DNA from: Streptomyces sp. DG1A-41
GTDB lineage: Bacteria > Actinomycetota > Actinomycetes > Streptomycetales > Streptomycetaceae
Reading direction: 5' to 3'
DNA: 64,000 bases
Assembly (NCBI RefSeq): GCF_037055355.1
Contig: NZ_CP146350.1
Coordinates: 2,503,001-2,567,000, forward strand
The notes below the pieces were generated by a model. That model was not told the DNA's origin, did no database searches, and was given only the letters and a program-made list of their open reading frames with translations. Both the position numbers and the translations under genes were made by a program. How positions within the stretch are numbered: position 1 is the first letter of the stretch; every line of letters begins with the position of its first letter. Below, in pieces: positions 17,271 through 26,250 of this stretch.

Positions 17271-18734
17271 ATGACCTTCACGACGGCCTCCCACGCGGCC
17301 GACCTGGTCGCCGCCCTGTTGTTCATCCTCAGCCTGGCCGGCCTGTCCCAGCACCGCACCTCCCGCGCCGGCGTCGTCTACGGAATCGCCGGCATGGGCC
17401 TCGCGCTGGTCGCCACGATCGTGGTGGCGGCGCAGGGCATCAGCATCGGCGCGGTGTCCCTGATCATGCTGGCCATGGCGCTCGGCGCGGTGATCGGCCT
17501 GTGGCGGGCTCGCCGGGTCGAGATGACGCAGATGCCCGAACTGATCGCGGTGCTGCACAGCTTCGTCGGCCTCGCCGCAGTGCTGGTGGGCTGGAACAGC
17601 TACCTGGAGGTGGAGTCGCACGGCGATGCGCAGGACCGGATCGGGGCCGGTCTGCTGGCCATCCACCACGCCGAGGTGTTCATCGGCATCTTCATCGGCG
17701 CGGTCACCTTCACCGGGTCGATCGTCGCGTACCTCAAGCTCTCGGCGCGGATCAAGTCCCGTCCGCTGATGCTGCCGGGCAAGAACGCGCTGAACGTCGG
17801 TGCGCTCGGCGCCTTCGTCGCGCTGACGGTCTGGTTCACCATCCGCCCGAACCTGCCGCTGATGGTCGCGGTGACCGTGCTGGCGCTGGCCCTGGGCTGG
17901 CACCTGGTGGCCTCGATCGGCGGCGGGGACATGCCCGTCGTCGTCTCCATGCTGAACAGCTACTCGGGCTGGGCGGCGGCCGCGGCCGGCTTCCTGCTCG
18001 ACAACGACCTGCTCATCGTCACGGGCGCGCTGGTCGGCTCCTCCGGTGCCTATCTGTCCTACATCATGTGCAAGGCGATGAACCGCTCGTTCATCTCCGT
18101 CATCGCGGGCGGTTTCGGCATCGAGGCGCCGGCCGGCCGCGACGAGGAGCAGGGGGAGCACCGCGAGGTGGGCGCCGCGGAGGCGGCCGAGATGCTCGCC
18201 CAGGCCCGCTCGGTGATCATCACCCCCGGCTACGGCATGGCCGTCGCCCAGGCCCAGCACCCGGTCGCGGAGCTGACGCGACAGCTGCGCGAGCGTGGCG
18301 TCGAAGTCCGCTTCGGCGTCCACCCCGTCGCCGGGCGCCTGCCCGGGCACATGAACGTGCTGCTGGCCGAGGCGAAGGTGCCGTACGACGTCGTCCTGGA
18401 GATGGACGAGATCAACGACGACTTCGCCGACACCTCGGTCGTACTGGTCATCGGCGCGAACGACACCGTCAACCCGGCCGCGACCGACGACCCGAGCAGC
18501 CCCATCGCCGGCATGCCGGTGCTGCGGGTCTGGGAGGCGGAGCACATCATCGTCTTCAAGCGGTCCATGGCCTCCGGCTACGCGGGCGTGCAGAACCCGC
18601 TCTTCTTCCGCGAGAACAGCAGCATGCTCTTCGGCGACGCCAAGCAGAGCGTGGAGGAGATCCTGCAGGCGCTCAGCACCGACGGCCGACGCGAGGCGGC
18701 TCCGGCCACACGTCAGGTGACGGCGGCGGGTTAG
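17271..18734 (+). CDS. pntB: NAD(P) transhydrogenase subunit beta
   Basis: The ATG at 17271 lies 6 bp after the pntA stop. The 487-residue protein has about nine membrane helices (residues 1-270) and a C-terminal NADP-binding domain III (about 300-487). That domain shows [63 protein letters not shown] and [16 protein letters not shown], all hallmarks of PntB. The membrane motif [18 protein letters not shown] is also present. It forms the proton channel and NADP site of the transhydrogenase in the cytoplasmic membrane. It is the last intact gene of its operon and is followed by transposase debris. Confidence 0.95.
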   Translation: MTFTTASHAADLVAALLFILSLAGLSQHRTSRAGVVYGIAGMGLALVATIVVAAQGISIGAVSLIMLAMALGAVIGLWRARRVEMTQMPELIAVLHSFVGLAAVLVGWNSYLEVESHGDAQDRIGAGLLAIHHAEVFIGIFIGAVTFTGSIVAYLKLSARIKSRPLMLPGKNALNVGALGAFVALTVWFTIRPNLPLMVAVTVLALALGWHLVASIGGGDMPVVVSMLNSYSGWAAAAAGFLLDNDLLIVTGALVGSSGAYLSYIMCKAMNRSFISVIAGGFGIEAPAGRDEEQGEHREVGAAEAAEMLAQARSVIITPGYGMAVAQAQHPVAELTRQLRERGVEVRFGVHPVAGRLPGHMNVLLAEAKVPYDVVLEMDEINDDFADTSVVLVIGANDTVNPAATDDPSSPIAGMPVLRVWEAEHIIVFKRSMASGYAGVQNPLFFRENSSMLFGDAKQSVEEILQALSTDGRREAAPATRQVTAAG

Positions 18735-18739
18735 TGCCG

Positions 18740-19380
18740 CATCAAGCAGCGTTCGCCCTGTCATCGATCTCGCGTAGGCGTTCGGCGGCGGCGTGCTCGT
18801 TCCGCCGTGAATGATGTAGCGGCGGAACATGCTGCCCTGTTCCTTGTGGCTTGCGTGGTCGGTGCCACCCAGTGCGCAAAGCGGTGAACTGGGTTTCGAT
18901 GGTTCAGCCAGGAGCTGTTGGTCGGCGTGTAGGCGAACTCGACGCTGCCGGCTGCGGCCCAGTCGCCGACTCGGGTGTCGTTCTTCGTGGTCAGGTGCGG
19001 GGAGAAGTTGTCGAGTAGAGCTTCTCCTTGCCCAGGTCGTAGGCGGCGAGGCGGTGTCCGACTCCGAGTGGGCGGGTGCAGGTCGCCCGTCGGCGGGGCC
19101 TGGGCTCGCGGTCAGGGTCCTTGTGCCGTCCGCCGCTCTCGGCCCACTGCCGCCCGGGGTGGGGCTGGAGGTTCAGCGGCCCGAACTCGGCCATGCAGAG
19201 GACGACTTCCGACTCGCCTTTCTCGGGTATGACCTCGCCGTCGGCGATCGCGTGACAGCACCATCTGGGCCCGCCGCCAGGTCACCACGGAACCGGTGCC
19301 TCTGCGGATGATCCGCAGCAACCGCCTGCCCTCGTCGTCATCAATCTCCCGGACCCGCACGCGTTCAGCCACGTGATCGT
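18740..19380 (-). pseudogene. Degenerate IS630-family transposase
   Basis: On the minus strand, in several broken frames, the bases read in order AERVRVREIDDDEGRRLLRIIRRGTGS, VVTWRRAQMVLS, FGPLNLQPHPGRQWAE, RRATCTRP, LAAYDLGKEKLY, VGDWAAAGSVEFAYTPTNSSWLN and finally RRNEHAAAERLREIDDRANAA. This is the order of IS630-type transposases (HTH, then a DEFGPL-like DDE region, then the WLN motif). Internal pieces are missing and frames shift repeatedly, so it is inactive. It lies between pntB and frc copy 1 and may record how the island was assembled. Confidence 0.75.
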
Positions 19381-19825
19381 TCCGGCCGTCCGGTGCCGCC
19401 CGGCGCAGCAACCGGGCGACCCACGGGGTTCAGGGCACAGCGGCCGCCCTGTCACGGCTGATCCGGTGCGGTACCCGCCGAGTACCTGATCCGTTGTCAA
19501 GAGCGCGCGCAGGCGGGCTTCGTGCGCGGCCTGCTCGACGACACCTGGGATGTGGCTCTCCGGGAGCCGGCCACCGCTGAAACGGCGCTACCCGTGCTCC
19601 GCACCGCGGTGACGCCCAGGTAGTCGGAGAGTCAGCCGGCAACCGCCCGGCCGACGCCATTGATCCCGAACAGCGACACCGAGGGGGTCTGCCGGTGCCG
19701 CGCCGGCTGGTCCCACGTGGTGAAACGATGGGACGCCGCCCACCGCGCGGGCCGCCAGGCGGACATGCCCACGAGCGCGACCTCCGCGACCGACGGCCCT
19801 TCTCGGCCGGATGTCCGGCCACCGT
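19381..19825. other. Non-coding remnant with a possible transporter fragment
   Basis: No open gene is credible. On the minus strand near 19610-19690 the bases read SLFGINGVGRAVAG, a stop, then LSDYLG. This is reminiscent of the NGTGRGVTGWISDRLG loop of the OxlT transporters. It may be debris of another MFS gene. The evidence is weak. Confidence 0.25.
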
Positions 19826-19861
19826 GGCCGACGTCACCGCTTCCAAGCGGTGACGTCGGCC
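19826..19861. terminator. Terminator downstream of frc copy 1
   Basis: A perfect 16-base stem (GGCCGACGTCACCGCT with its complement) and a 4-base loop, 14 bp past the frc copy 1 stop. Confidence 0.85.
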
Positions 19862-19874
19862 CTCCTCGTGTCGT

Positions 19875-21103
19875 TCAGACCGCGCCGGCACCCCGAAGCT
19901 CTGCGATCTCCTCGGGGGCGTAGCCGAGTGAGCCGAGCACCTCCGCGGTGTGCTCGCCGAGCAGCGGCGGGCGCTTCACCTCCACCGGGGAATCGGACAG
20001 CCGCAGCGGGCAGCCGACGGTCTTGAAGGAGCCGCGCTCGGGGTGATCCACCTCGACCACGGTGCCCAGCTCCGCGAGCGTCTCGTCCTCGATGAGTTCC
20101 TTCGTCGAAAGGATCGGGCCGCACGGGATGTCATGAGCGTTGAGCCGCTCCATGACCTCCCACTTCGTGAGCCCGGACGTCCACGTCTCGATCAGCCCGA
20201 AGACCTTGTCCAGTTTGTCCAGGCGCGCCTCGGGGGTCGCCCACTCGGGGTCCTCGGCGAGCTCCGGGCGGCCGATCAGCTCGGTGATCGGCTTCCAGCC
20301 GACGGGCTGGACGATGACGTAGACGTAGTCGTTGGGCCCGCCCGGGGCGCACTTCACGGCCCAGCCGGGCTGGCCGCCGCCGGAGGCGTTGCCCGAGCGC
20401 GGCACCTCGTCGCCGAAGACCTCGTTGGGGTACTCGTTCAGGGGACCCTGCGCCAGCCGCTGCTGGTCACGGAGCTTGACACGGCAGAGGTTGAGAACGG
20501 CGTCCTGCATGGCCACCATGACGCGCTGGCCGCGCCCGGTGTGCGTGCGCTGGTAGAGGGCGGCCAGGACGCCGCCCACCAGGTGGATGCCGGTGCCGGA
20601 GTCGCCGATCTGGGCGCCGGTGGCGGTGGGCGGTCCGTTCTCGAAGCCGGTGGTGCTCATGGCGCCGCCCATGGCCTGCGCCACGACCTCGTAGGCCTTG
20701 AAGTCCGCGTACCGGCCGGGGCCGAAACCCTTGATGGAGGCGTAGATCAGCCGCTCGTTCAGTTCCTGCAGCCGCTCCCAGGCGAATCCGAAACGCTCCA
20801 TCACGCCCGGGCCGAAGTTCTCCACCAGGATGTCCGCGTCCCGGACCAGCCGCGTGAACACCTGCTTGCCCTGGTCCGTCTTCATGTTGACGGTGATGCT
20901 GCGCTTGTTGCAGTTCAGCATCGTGAAGTACAGGCTGTCCACGTCGGGCAGGTCACGCAGCTGTCCGCGGGTGATGTCCCCCGGCCGGGGGCCTCCACCT
21001 TGATGACGTCCGCGCCGAGCCAGGCCAGGATCTGCGTGGACGAGGGTCCTGACTGGACGTGCGTCATGTCGACGACACGGATTCCCTCGAGTGCCCTGCT
21101 CAT
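19875..21103 (-). pseudogene. frc: Formyl-CoA:oxalate CoA-transferase, copy 1 (frameshifted)
   Basis: A CaiB/BaiF-family class III CoA-transferase of about 410 residues if one base is restored near 20977-20992 (a CCCCCGGCCGGGGG run). The N-terminus reads [38 protein letters not shown] and the next frame continues [28 protein letters not shown]. The nucleophilic Asp is in [33 protein letters not shown] and the terminal [16 protein letters not shown] are typical. The family moves CoA from formyl-CoA to oxalate. The Gly-rich lid loop reads [10 protein letters not shown] rather than [10 protein letters not shown] as in copy 2. The ATG at 21103 follows AGGAGG by 4 bases. An operator lies 256 bp upstream. 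Confidence 0.82.
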
Positions 21104-21358
21104 CATTCCTCCTGAGCGCCTCGACAGCGCCTGGTCGTATGTGGTCTGGGTCGTCGTTCCGGGCGCGTACGTGCCAGTGTGTGGCCGCTGAGAGCGACGC
21201 TCCTCGGGACGTGCTCAAGCGCCGTGCGGAGGTCCGCGGGTGTCGCGGGCCTTCGGCGGAGCCGAGGGGCGGGGAGATCTCCCGGGCCCGTCGCACTCCC
21301 TTCCGCGTCAGGCGGCACTGCGGTTCCCGCGCGAGCGAGCCTGGGATCAGTGGGTTGT

Positions 21359-21367
21359 ATACTGTAT
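21359..21367. promoter_or_regulatory. Putative GntR operator, site 7
   Basis: GTATACTGTATTCAGT, core 21359-21367, upstream of frc copy 1. It has TTC where other sites have TGC. Confidence 0.7.
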
Positions 21368-21447
21368 TCAGTTCTACGGCCTGGTGAGTCGGGATGTCCA
21401 GACCCTGGGCCGGGCCTCGTGGATCCAGCAGACGGCCACGTCACCGA

Positions 21448-22305
21448 TCAGCCGCGAACGGCGCCGCTCACCCTGACCTCACCGATGTCCAGCCGTTCCT
21501 CGCCCGCATAGACGTTCATCGACGCCCCACGCAGGAATCCGATGAGCGTCAGGCCCATCTCCCTGGCGAGGTCCACGGCGAGAGACGACGGCGCGGACAC
21601 CGCGGCGAGCACGGGAATCCCCGCCATCACGGCCTTCTGCACCAGCTCGAAGGAGGCCCGCCCACTGACCATCAAGGTGGCACCGCTCAGGGGGAGGTGG
21701 CCCGCCGCGAGCGCCCATCCCACGACCTTGTCCACCGCGTTGTGCCGACCGACGTCCTCCCGGAGGCACATCAGCTCCCCCGCGGCATCGAACAGACCCG
21801 CCGCGTGAAGCCCGCCGGTGCGGTCGAAGACCTTCTGCGCCGCGCGCAGCGTATCGGGCAGGGTGGCGATGACCTCCGGAGTCAGTCGCAGCGGATCCGC
21901 GTCGACGGACCATCGGCTGGTGGCGCGAACCGCGTCCAGACTCGCCTTGCCGCAAAGGCCGCACGACGAGGTGGTGTAGAAGCTGCGCTCCACTGAAGGG
22001 CCGGGCGGCTCGACCCCCGGAGAGAGGGCCACATCGAGCACGTTGAAGGTGTTGCCGCCGTCCGCCGTGGCTCCCGCGCAGTACCGAACGGCCGCGATCT
22101 CGGAAGCGAACCCCACGACACCCTCGCTGACCAGGAAACCGCGGGCGAGGTCGAAGTCGTCTCCGGGCGTCCGCATGGTTATCGCGAGCGGCCGCCCGCC
22201 GACCCGGATCTCCAGGGGCTCCTCGGCCGCCAGCATGTCCGCCCGCGCGGCCCGCCGGCCCTCGGTGAGGCGCATGACCCGGTATCGGCTGACTCTGCGT
22301 CCCAT
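21448..22305 (-). CDS. fdhD: Formate dehydrogenase accessory sulfurtransferase
   Basis: The 285-residue protein starts at ATG 22305 after GAGAGGA. It matches Fdh[32 protein letters not shown] near residue 28, the catalytic [12 protein letters not shown] with CxxC near 118, HAAGLFD and [18 protein letters not shown] in the C-terminal half. FdhD delivers sulfur from a cysteine desulfurase to the molybdenum cofactor and is required for formate dehydrogenase activity. A copy of the island operator sits 54 bp upstream. Its presence fits the Mo-dependent FdhA encoded about 8 kb away. Confidence 0.93.
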   Translation of the reverse strand: MGRRVSRYRVMRLTEGRRAARADMLAAEEPLEIRVGGRPLAITMRTPGDDFDLARGFLVSEGVVGFASEIAAVRYCAGATADGGNTFNVLDVALSPGVEPPGPSVERSFYTTSSCGLCGKASLDAVRATSRWSVDADPLRLTPEVIATLPDTLRAAQKVFDRTGGLHAAGLFDAAGELMCLREDVGRHNAVDKVVGWALAAGHLPLSGATLMVSGRASFELVQKAVMAGIPVLAAVSAPSSLAVDLAREMGLTLIGFLRGASMNVYAGEERLDIGEVRVSGAVRG

Positions 22306-22358
22306 ATGACGTCCTCTCGGCGTTGGACCCCGTTGCCCAGGCACCCCCGAAGTTGTGC

Positions 22359-22367
22359 ATACAGTAT
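22359..22367. promoter_or_regulatory. Putative GntR operator, site 8
   Basis: GTGCATACAGTATACAGT, core 22359-22367, 54 bp before fdhD. A second partial copy (ATACAGT) overlaps its end. Confidence 0.78.
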
Positions 22368-22551
22368 ACAGTCACCGGGCGGAACGGGCGAGACCGGTGC
22401 AGAAGGAGCCCCAGGCGCGAACCCGCCCGACGCCCTCGCCCTAGCCCTCGCTTCCTCGCCCTCGCGCTCCACCGCTGCCGCAGCCGCGGCGCCGCCACAC
22501 CGTGAAGCAACCTGGTGCCGCCGCCCGGGGTGCAGCAGCCGACGCTGACCA

Positions 22552-23979
22552 TCACTCAGTACGCATCACGCGCAAGGAGTCCGTCGACCCGGGCACGCCG
22601 CTGCGGCTCCCGGACACGACCACGACCACGTCGCCGGGACGGCATACGCCCATGGTCAGCAGAACCCGGCTCAGTTCGGCCGGCATCGTCTCCGCGGTGG
22701 TGGCCGGTGCCAGCACGGCGGAGACGATGCCCCAGGAGACCGCCAGTTGAGCCCGCACCGACTCGTCGTGTGTGAAGGCGAGCAGCGGCAGCGGCGATCG
22801 CTGCCGTGCCAGGCGCCGCGCGGTGTCGCCGGTACGGGTGTAGCAGATCAGCGCCACCGCCCCGAGCCGTCTGCCCACGTCACACGCCGCTGCCGCGATC
22901 GCGTCACCGGTACCGCCGTCCGCGTCGGCCTCCTCCGCCGCGGACCACACGAACACGTCCCCCCGCGTCGGCGCCCCCTCGGCCTCCTTGACGATGCGCG
23001 CCATCGTCGCCACCGTGTGCGCCGGATACGCCCCGACACTGGTCTCGGCGGAGAGCATCACCGCGTCCGCCCCGTCGAGGACGGCATTGGCCACGTCCGA
23101 TACCTCCGCGCGGGTGGGCTGCCGTTCGGAGATCATCGAGTCGAGCATCTGGGTCGCCACGATGACCGGCTTCGCCGCCTGGCGGCACAGGCGAATGGCT
23201 CGCTTCTGCACCAGCGGAATCTGCTCCAGCGGCATCTCGACGCCAAGATCACCGCGCGCCACCATCAGTCCGTCGAACGCCTCGACGATCGCCGGGAGAT
23301 CCTCGACGGCCTCCGGCTTCTCGAGCTTGGCTATCACGGGCACCTGCCTGCCGACCTCGTCCATGACGGCCCGCGCGAGCTTCACCTCGTCGGGAGCGCG
23401 GACGAACGACATGGCGACCATGTCGACACCGACCTCCAGCGCGAACCTCAGGTCCTCGAGGTCCTTCTCCGACAGGGGTGGAACGCTGACTGCGACTCCT
23501 GGCAGTGAGATGCCCTTGTTGTCGCTGACCGGGCCGCCGTGCACGACTCGGCACCGGATGTCACGGCCGGTGATGTCGAGTACCTTCAGCTGGATCTTGC
23601 CGTCGTCGACGAGCAGCTGGTCGCCCGGCAGCACGTCGCCCGCCAGGCCACGGTAGGTGGTGGAGACCCGGTCGTGGTCGCCGGGGCAATCGGCCGTGGT
23701 GATCACGATCTGCTCGCCGGCCGACCAGACCACCGGTCCGGCCGCGAACCGCCCCAGCCGGATCTTCGGGCCCTGGAGGTCGGCGAGTACGCCGACGGCG
23801 CGTCCTCGTTCTTCGGCGATCTCACGGATCGTGCGGTACAGGGACAAGTGGTCGGCGCGTGTGCCATGGCTGAAGTTCAGCCGGGCCACGTCCATTCCGG
23901 CGTCGAGGAGGTCCGCCAGTCGCGGCGCGGTGCCGGTGGCGGGTCCAAGCGTACAAACGATCTTCGCGCGGCGGTTCAC
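22552..23979 (-). CDS. pyk: Pyruvate kinase
   Basis: A GTG start at 23979 follows GGGGAGGAG. The 475-residue protein has the pyruvate kinase barrel: AKIVCTLGPAT at the start, DVARLNFSHGT near 30, LADLQGPKIRLGRF near 65, PVIAKLEKPEAVEDL near 215, GLMVARGDLGVEMPLEQIPLVQK near 238, and ATQMLDSMISERQPTRAEVSDVANAVLDGADAVMLSAETSVGAYP near 275-320. The C-terminal allosteric domain follows. It converts phosphoenolpyruvate and ADP to pyruvate and ATP. A second pyruvate kinase is usual in Streptomyces. Its placement behind the ketopantoate-reductase-like gene suggests use in carbon assimilation from oxalate, probably on the same transcript. Confidence 0.93.
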   Translation of the reverse strand: MNRRAKIVCTLGPATGTAPRLADLLDAGMDVARLNFSHGTRADHLSLYRTIREIAEERGRAVGVLADLQGPKIRLGRFAAGPVVWSAGEQIVITTADCPGDHDRVSTTYRGLAGDVLPGDQLLVDDGKIQLKVLDITGRDIRCRVVHGGPVSDNKGISLPGVAVSVPPLSEKDLEDLRFALEVGVDMVAMSFVRAPDEVKLARAVMDEVGRQVPVIAKLEKPEAVEDLPAIVEAFDGLMVARGDLGVEMPLEQIPLVQKRAIRLCRQAAKPVIVATQMLDSMISERQPTRAEVSDVANAVLDGADAVMLSAETSVGAYPAHTVATMARIVKEAEGAPTRGDVFVWSAAEEADADGGTGDAIAAAACDVGRRLGAVALICYTRTGDTARRLARQRSPLPLLAFTHDESVRAQLAVSWGIVSAVLAPATTAETMPAELSRVLLTMGVCRPGDVVVVVSGSRSGVPGSTDSLRVMRTE

Positions 23980-24236
23980 CGCGTCTCCTCCCCGGCGGTG
24001 TACCGCCTCGGTTCCTGTGTGTCACTGACTGGCGCTGATGTGGCGACTGGAGGGGGTGGGAGCCTGCCGGGCCTCCGCTCATGCGGGGCCGTCCACCCGC
24101 AAGGCCCGGCAGGCCGCTGAGGGCGGAGCGATGCCCCGCCTGTTTCAGGTGGCGCGATGTCGAGCCTGCTGGTCGTCGACCGCGCTGGACACGGAGGTTC
24201 CGTGGTGGACCGGGTTGTCGTCCCTTTCGTCGGCCT

Positions 24237-25262
24237 CTAGCCGGGATCCGTCTGGCTTTGCCGGCCAGGGGTGTTGGCCGGCCCCGACGCGTCGGGCCCA
24301 CAGGTACGTGAGAGAAGGTCCGTGGCGGCGTGGACGGTGCGCAGCGTCGGCGCGTCGGCGCCCGTGATGTCCGCCATCTCCACAACAGCCGACACGATGG
24401 CGTCGAGTTCCAGCTGCTTGCCCGCTTCGAGGTCCTGCAGCATGGAGGTCTTGTGGTGTCCCACGTTCTCCGCGCCCCGCAGCCGCTTCTCGATCGAGAT
24501 CTCCGGGGTGCTGCCGACCCTGGCGGCGATGTCGAGGGTCTCCTCCATCATCCGGGCCACCAGTTGCCGGGTGTACGGATTCTGGCAGATCTCGACCATC
24601 GTGGCTCGAGTGAGTGCGCTGAGGGGGTTGAAGGCGACGTTGCCCATCAGCTTGATCCAGATGTCGTCGCGGAGGTTGGCCTCCACCGGGGACTTCAGCC
24701 CTCCGGCGATCATGGCCTCGCTCAGCGCCTCGCAGCGGTCACTGATCTGGCCCGAGGGTTCGCCGATGGAGAAGCGGGTGCCCTCCAGGTGCCGGATCAC
24801 GCCCGGCGCCTCGATGACCGTGGCCGGATAGACCACGCAGCCGATGGCCCGCTCCGGCGGCAGCACGGCGCTGGTGGCTCCGCCGGGGTCGACCGCCTCG
24901 ATCCGGCGCCCCTCGTACGGCCCGGGGAGCTTGTGGAAGTACCACCACGGGATGCCGTTCTGGGCCGCGACCACGGCTGTGGATTCGCCGAGCAGCGGCT
25001 TCACCAGGGACTCGCAGGACGGGTAGCTGTGCGCCTTCAGCCCGAGGAAGACGTAGTCGACGGGCCCGACCTCGTCCGGGTCGTCCGTGGCGTGCGGATG
25101 CGCCACGAAGTCACCGCGCGGACTGATCACGCGCACTCCGTCTTCCCTCATGGCACGCAGGTGGTCCCCGCGCGCGATCAAGTGGACTTCGGCGCCACCT
25201 CGGTGCATGGCGGCGCCCCAGTAGGCACCGATCGCGCCGGCACCGACGACTGCAATCCTCAC
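24237..25262 (-). CDS. Ketopantoate reductase (PanE/ApbA)-like oxidoreductase
   Basis: The GTG start at 25262 is preceded by GAGAGGAG. The 341-residue protein opens with a Rossmann motif (IAVVGAGAIGAYWGAAMHRGGAEVHLIARG). It then has GLKAHSYPSCES, AAQNGIPWWYF, GCVVYPATVIEAPGVIRH and the C-terminal helical domain with KLMGNVAFNPLSALTRATMVEI and SMLQDLEAGKQLELDAIVSAVVE. That is the PanE fold, with the conserved catalytic Lys and the Asn/Ser region. The family reduces 2-keto acids with NADPH. The operator 26 bp upstream links it to oxalate use, so the substrate may be a glyoxylate-pathway keto acid such as tartronate semialdehyde rather than ketopantoate (inference). Confidence 0.82.
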   Translation of the reverse strand: MRIAVVGAGAIGAYWGAAMHRGGAEVHLIARGDHLRAMREDGVRVISPRGDFVAHPHATDDPDEVGPVDYVFLGLKAHSYPSCESLVKPLLGESTAVVAAQNGIPWWYFHKLPGPYEGRRIEAVDPGGATSAVLPPERAIGCVVYPATVIEAPGVIRHLEGTRFSIGEPSGQISDRCEALSEAMIAGGLKSPVEANLRDDIWIKLMGNVAFNPLSALTRATMVEICQNPYTRQLVARMMEETLDIAARVGSTPEISIEKRLRGAENVGHHKTSMLQDLEAGKQLELDAIVSAVVEMADITGADAPTLRTVHAATDLLSRTCGPDASGPANTPGRQSQTDPG

Positions 25263-25287
25263 TGTGGCTCCTCTCCCTAGGGAATGA

Positions 25288-25296
25288 ATACTGTAT
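25288..25296. promoter_or_regulatory. Putative GntR operator, site 9
   Basis: TGAATACTGTATGCAGT, core 25288-25296, between the divergent PanE-like gene and gntR copy 2. It is 26 bp from the former and 138 bp from the latter. Confidence 0.8.
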
Positions 25297-25340
25297 GCAG
25301 TCGACGAGGTGAGTGTCCATGCCTTGAACGGCAAGGTCCC

Positions 25341-25367
25341 ATACTGTCTTTCGTCGACCGTATACTG
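25341..25367. promoter_or_regulatory. Paired operator half-sites in the gntR copy 2 promoter
   Basis: ATACTG occurs at 25341-25346 and again at 25362-25367, 21 bp apart, about two helical turns. Each is half of the island operator. The pair lies 70-90 bp before the gntR start and may serve autoregulation or include the -10 region (TATACT). Confidence 0.4.
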
Positions 25368-25433
25368 GAGCCACTCGCGCCCCGGGCTCGTCATGCCCAG
25401 GACAGCGGCATACCCAGAACCGGGGAGTTGGCA

Positions 25434-26192
25434 ATGACGGATCGCAGTCCCACGCTGGCAGCTGAACGCAGAGGCTCCGCAGGGGGACCCGCGCGGCGCG
25501 CGGTGCGCGCGGTGCAACGGCCGGTACCGCTGAGGCAGGCGGTCTACGACGCCATCGCCGACATGATCATCACGCGGGTACTGGAGCCCGGTGAGCACCT
25601 CGTGGAGACAGAACTCGCCGACCAGCTCGGCGTGAGCCGTCAGCCGGTACGAGAAGCCCTGCAGCGCCTCCACACCGAAGGCTGGGTCGACCTCCGCCCC
25701 GCACAGGGAGGGTTCGTCCACATCCCCACCGAAGAGGAGGCCGACCAGCTGATGGCGGTGCGCGTCCTCCTGGAGTCGGAATCCGCCCTCCTGGCCGCCG
25801 AGCGGGCCACTTTGGAGGACATCGAGCGTCTGTGGGAACTCCAGCGGGCCGGAGAGAAGGCACTCGCCGGCAACGACACCGAAGCACTCGTCCGAGCCAA
25901 CGCCGACCTGCACGCATACCTCATGCACATGGCCGGGAACAAGGTGCTCAGTGAGCACATCGCCATGGTCGATCGGCGCATGCGCTGGTATTACGCACCG
26001 ATCGCGCTCGTACGCGGGCGCAAGGCCTGGGACGAGCACGCCTCCATCATCAGAGCCGTTGCCGCCCACGACGCCCAGCACGCCGGTGAACTGATGCGTC
26101 GCCACACGGAGAGGACACGCACCATGTACGCGCAGGAGCAGCATGAAGCCTCCGCGAGCATGGCTGACAGCTTGGGCGCTGTCCGCCCGTGA
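25434..26192 (+). CDS. GntR-family regulator, FadR/VanR (FCD) subfamily, copy 2
   Basis: The ATG at 25434 follows GGGGAG. The 252-residue protein has a disordered Arg-rich start, then a winged helix (PLRQAVYDAIADMIITRVLEPG, LADQLGVSRQPVREALQRL) at about residues 29-95. An FCD domain follows to about 230 (LMAVRVLLESESALLAA, NADLHAYLMHMAGN, AWDEHASIIRAVAAHDAQHAGELMRRHTERT). It is a clear paralogue of the regulator at 5228; the recognition helices read the same (VSRQPVREALQRL), so both probably bind the same ATACTGTATGCA element. It is divergent from the PanE-like gene with an operator between. Two regulators on one operator set could respond to different acids, for example oxalate and glyoxylate or formate. 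Confidence 0.9.
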   Translation: MTDRSPTLAAERRGSAGGPARRAVRAVQRPVPLRQAVYDAIADMIITRVLEPGEHLVETELADQLGVSRQPVREALQRLHTEGWVDLRPAQGGFVHIPTEEEADQLMAVRVLLESESALLAAERATLEDIERLWELQRAGEKALAGNDTEALVRANADLHAYLMHMAGNKVLSEHIAMVDRRMRWYYAPIALVRGRKAWDEHASIIRAVAAHDAQHAGELMRRHTERTRTMYAQEQHEASASMADSLGAVRP

Positions 26193-26250
26193 AGGCAGTG
26201 GGGCGGCGGCCGTCCGAGGACGACGGTCGGTACCGCGCGCGGTCCGCCGG

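Noticed and set aside
17046..18830. Long minus-strand frame opposite pntB
   Set aside because: An antisense shadow rich in His/Arg/Asp. pntB on the plus strand has all family motifs.
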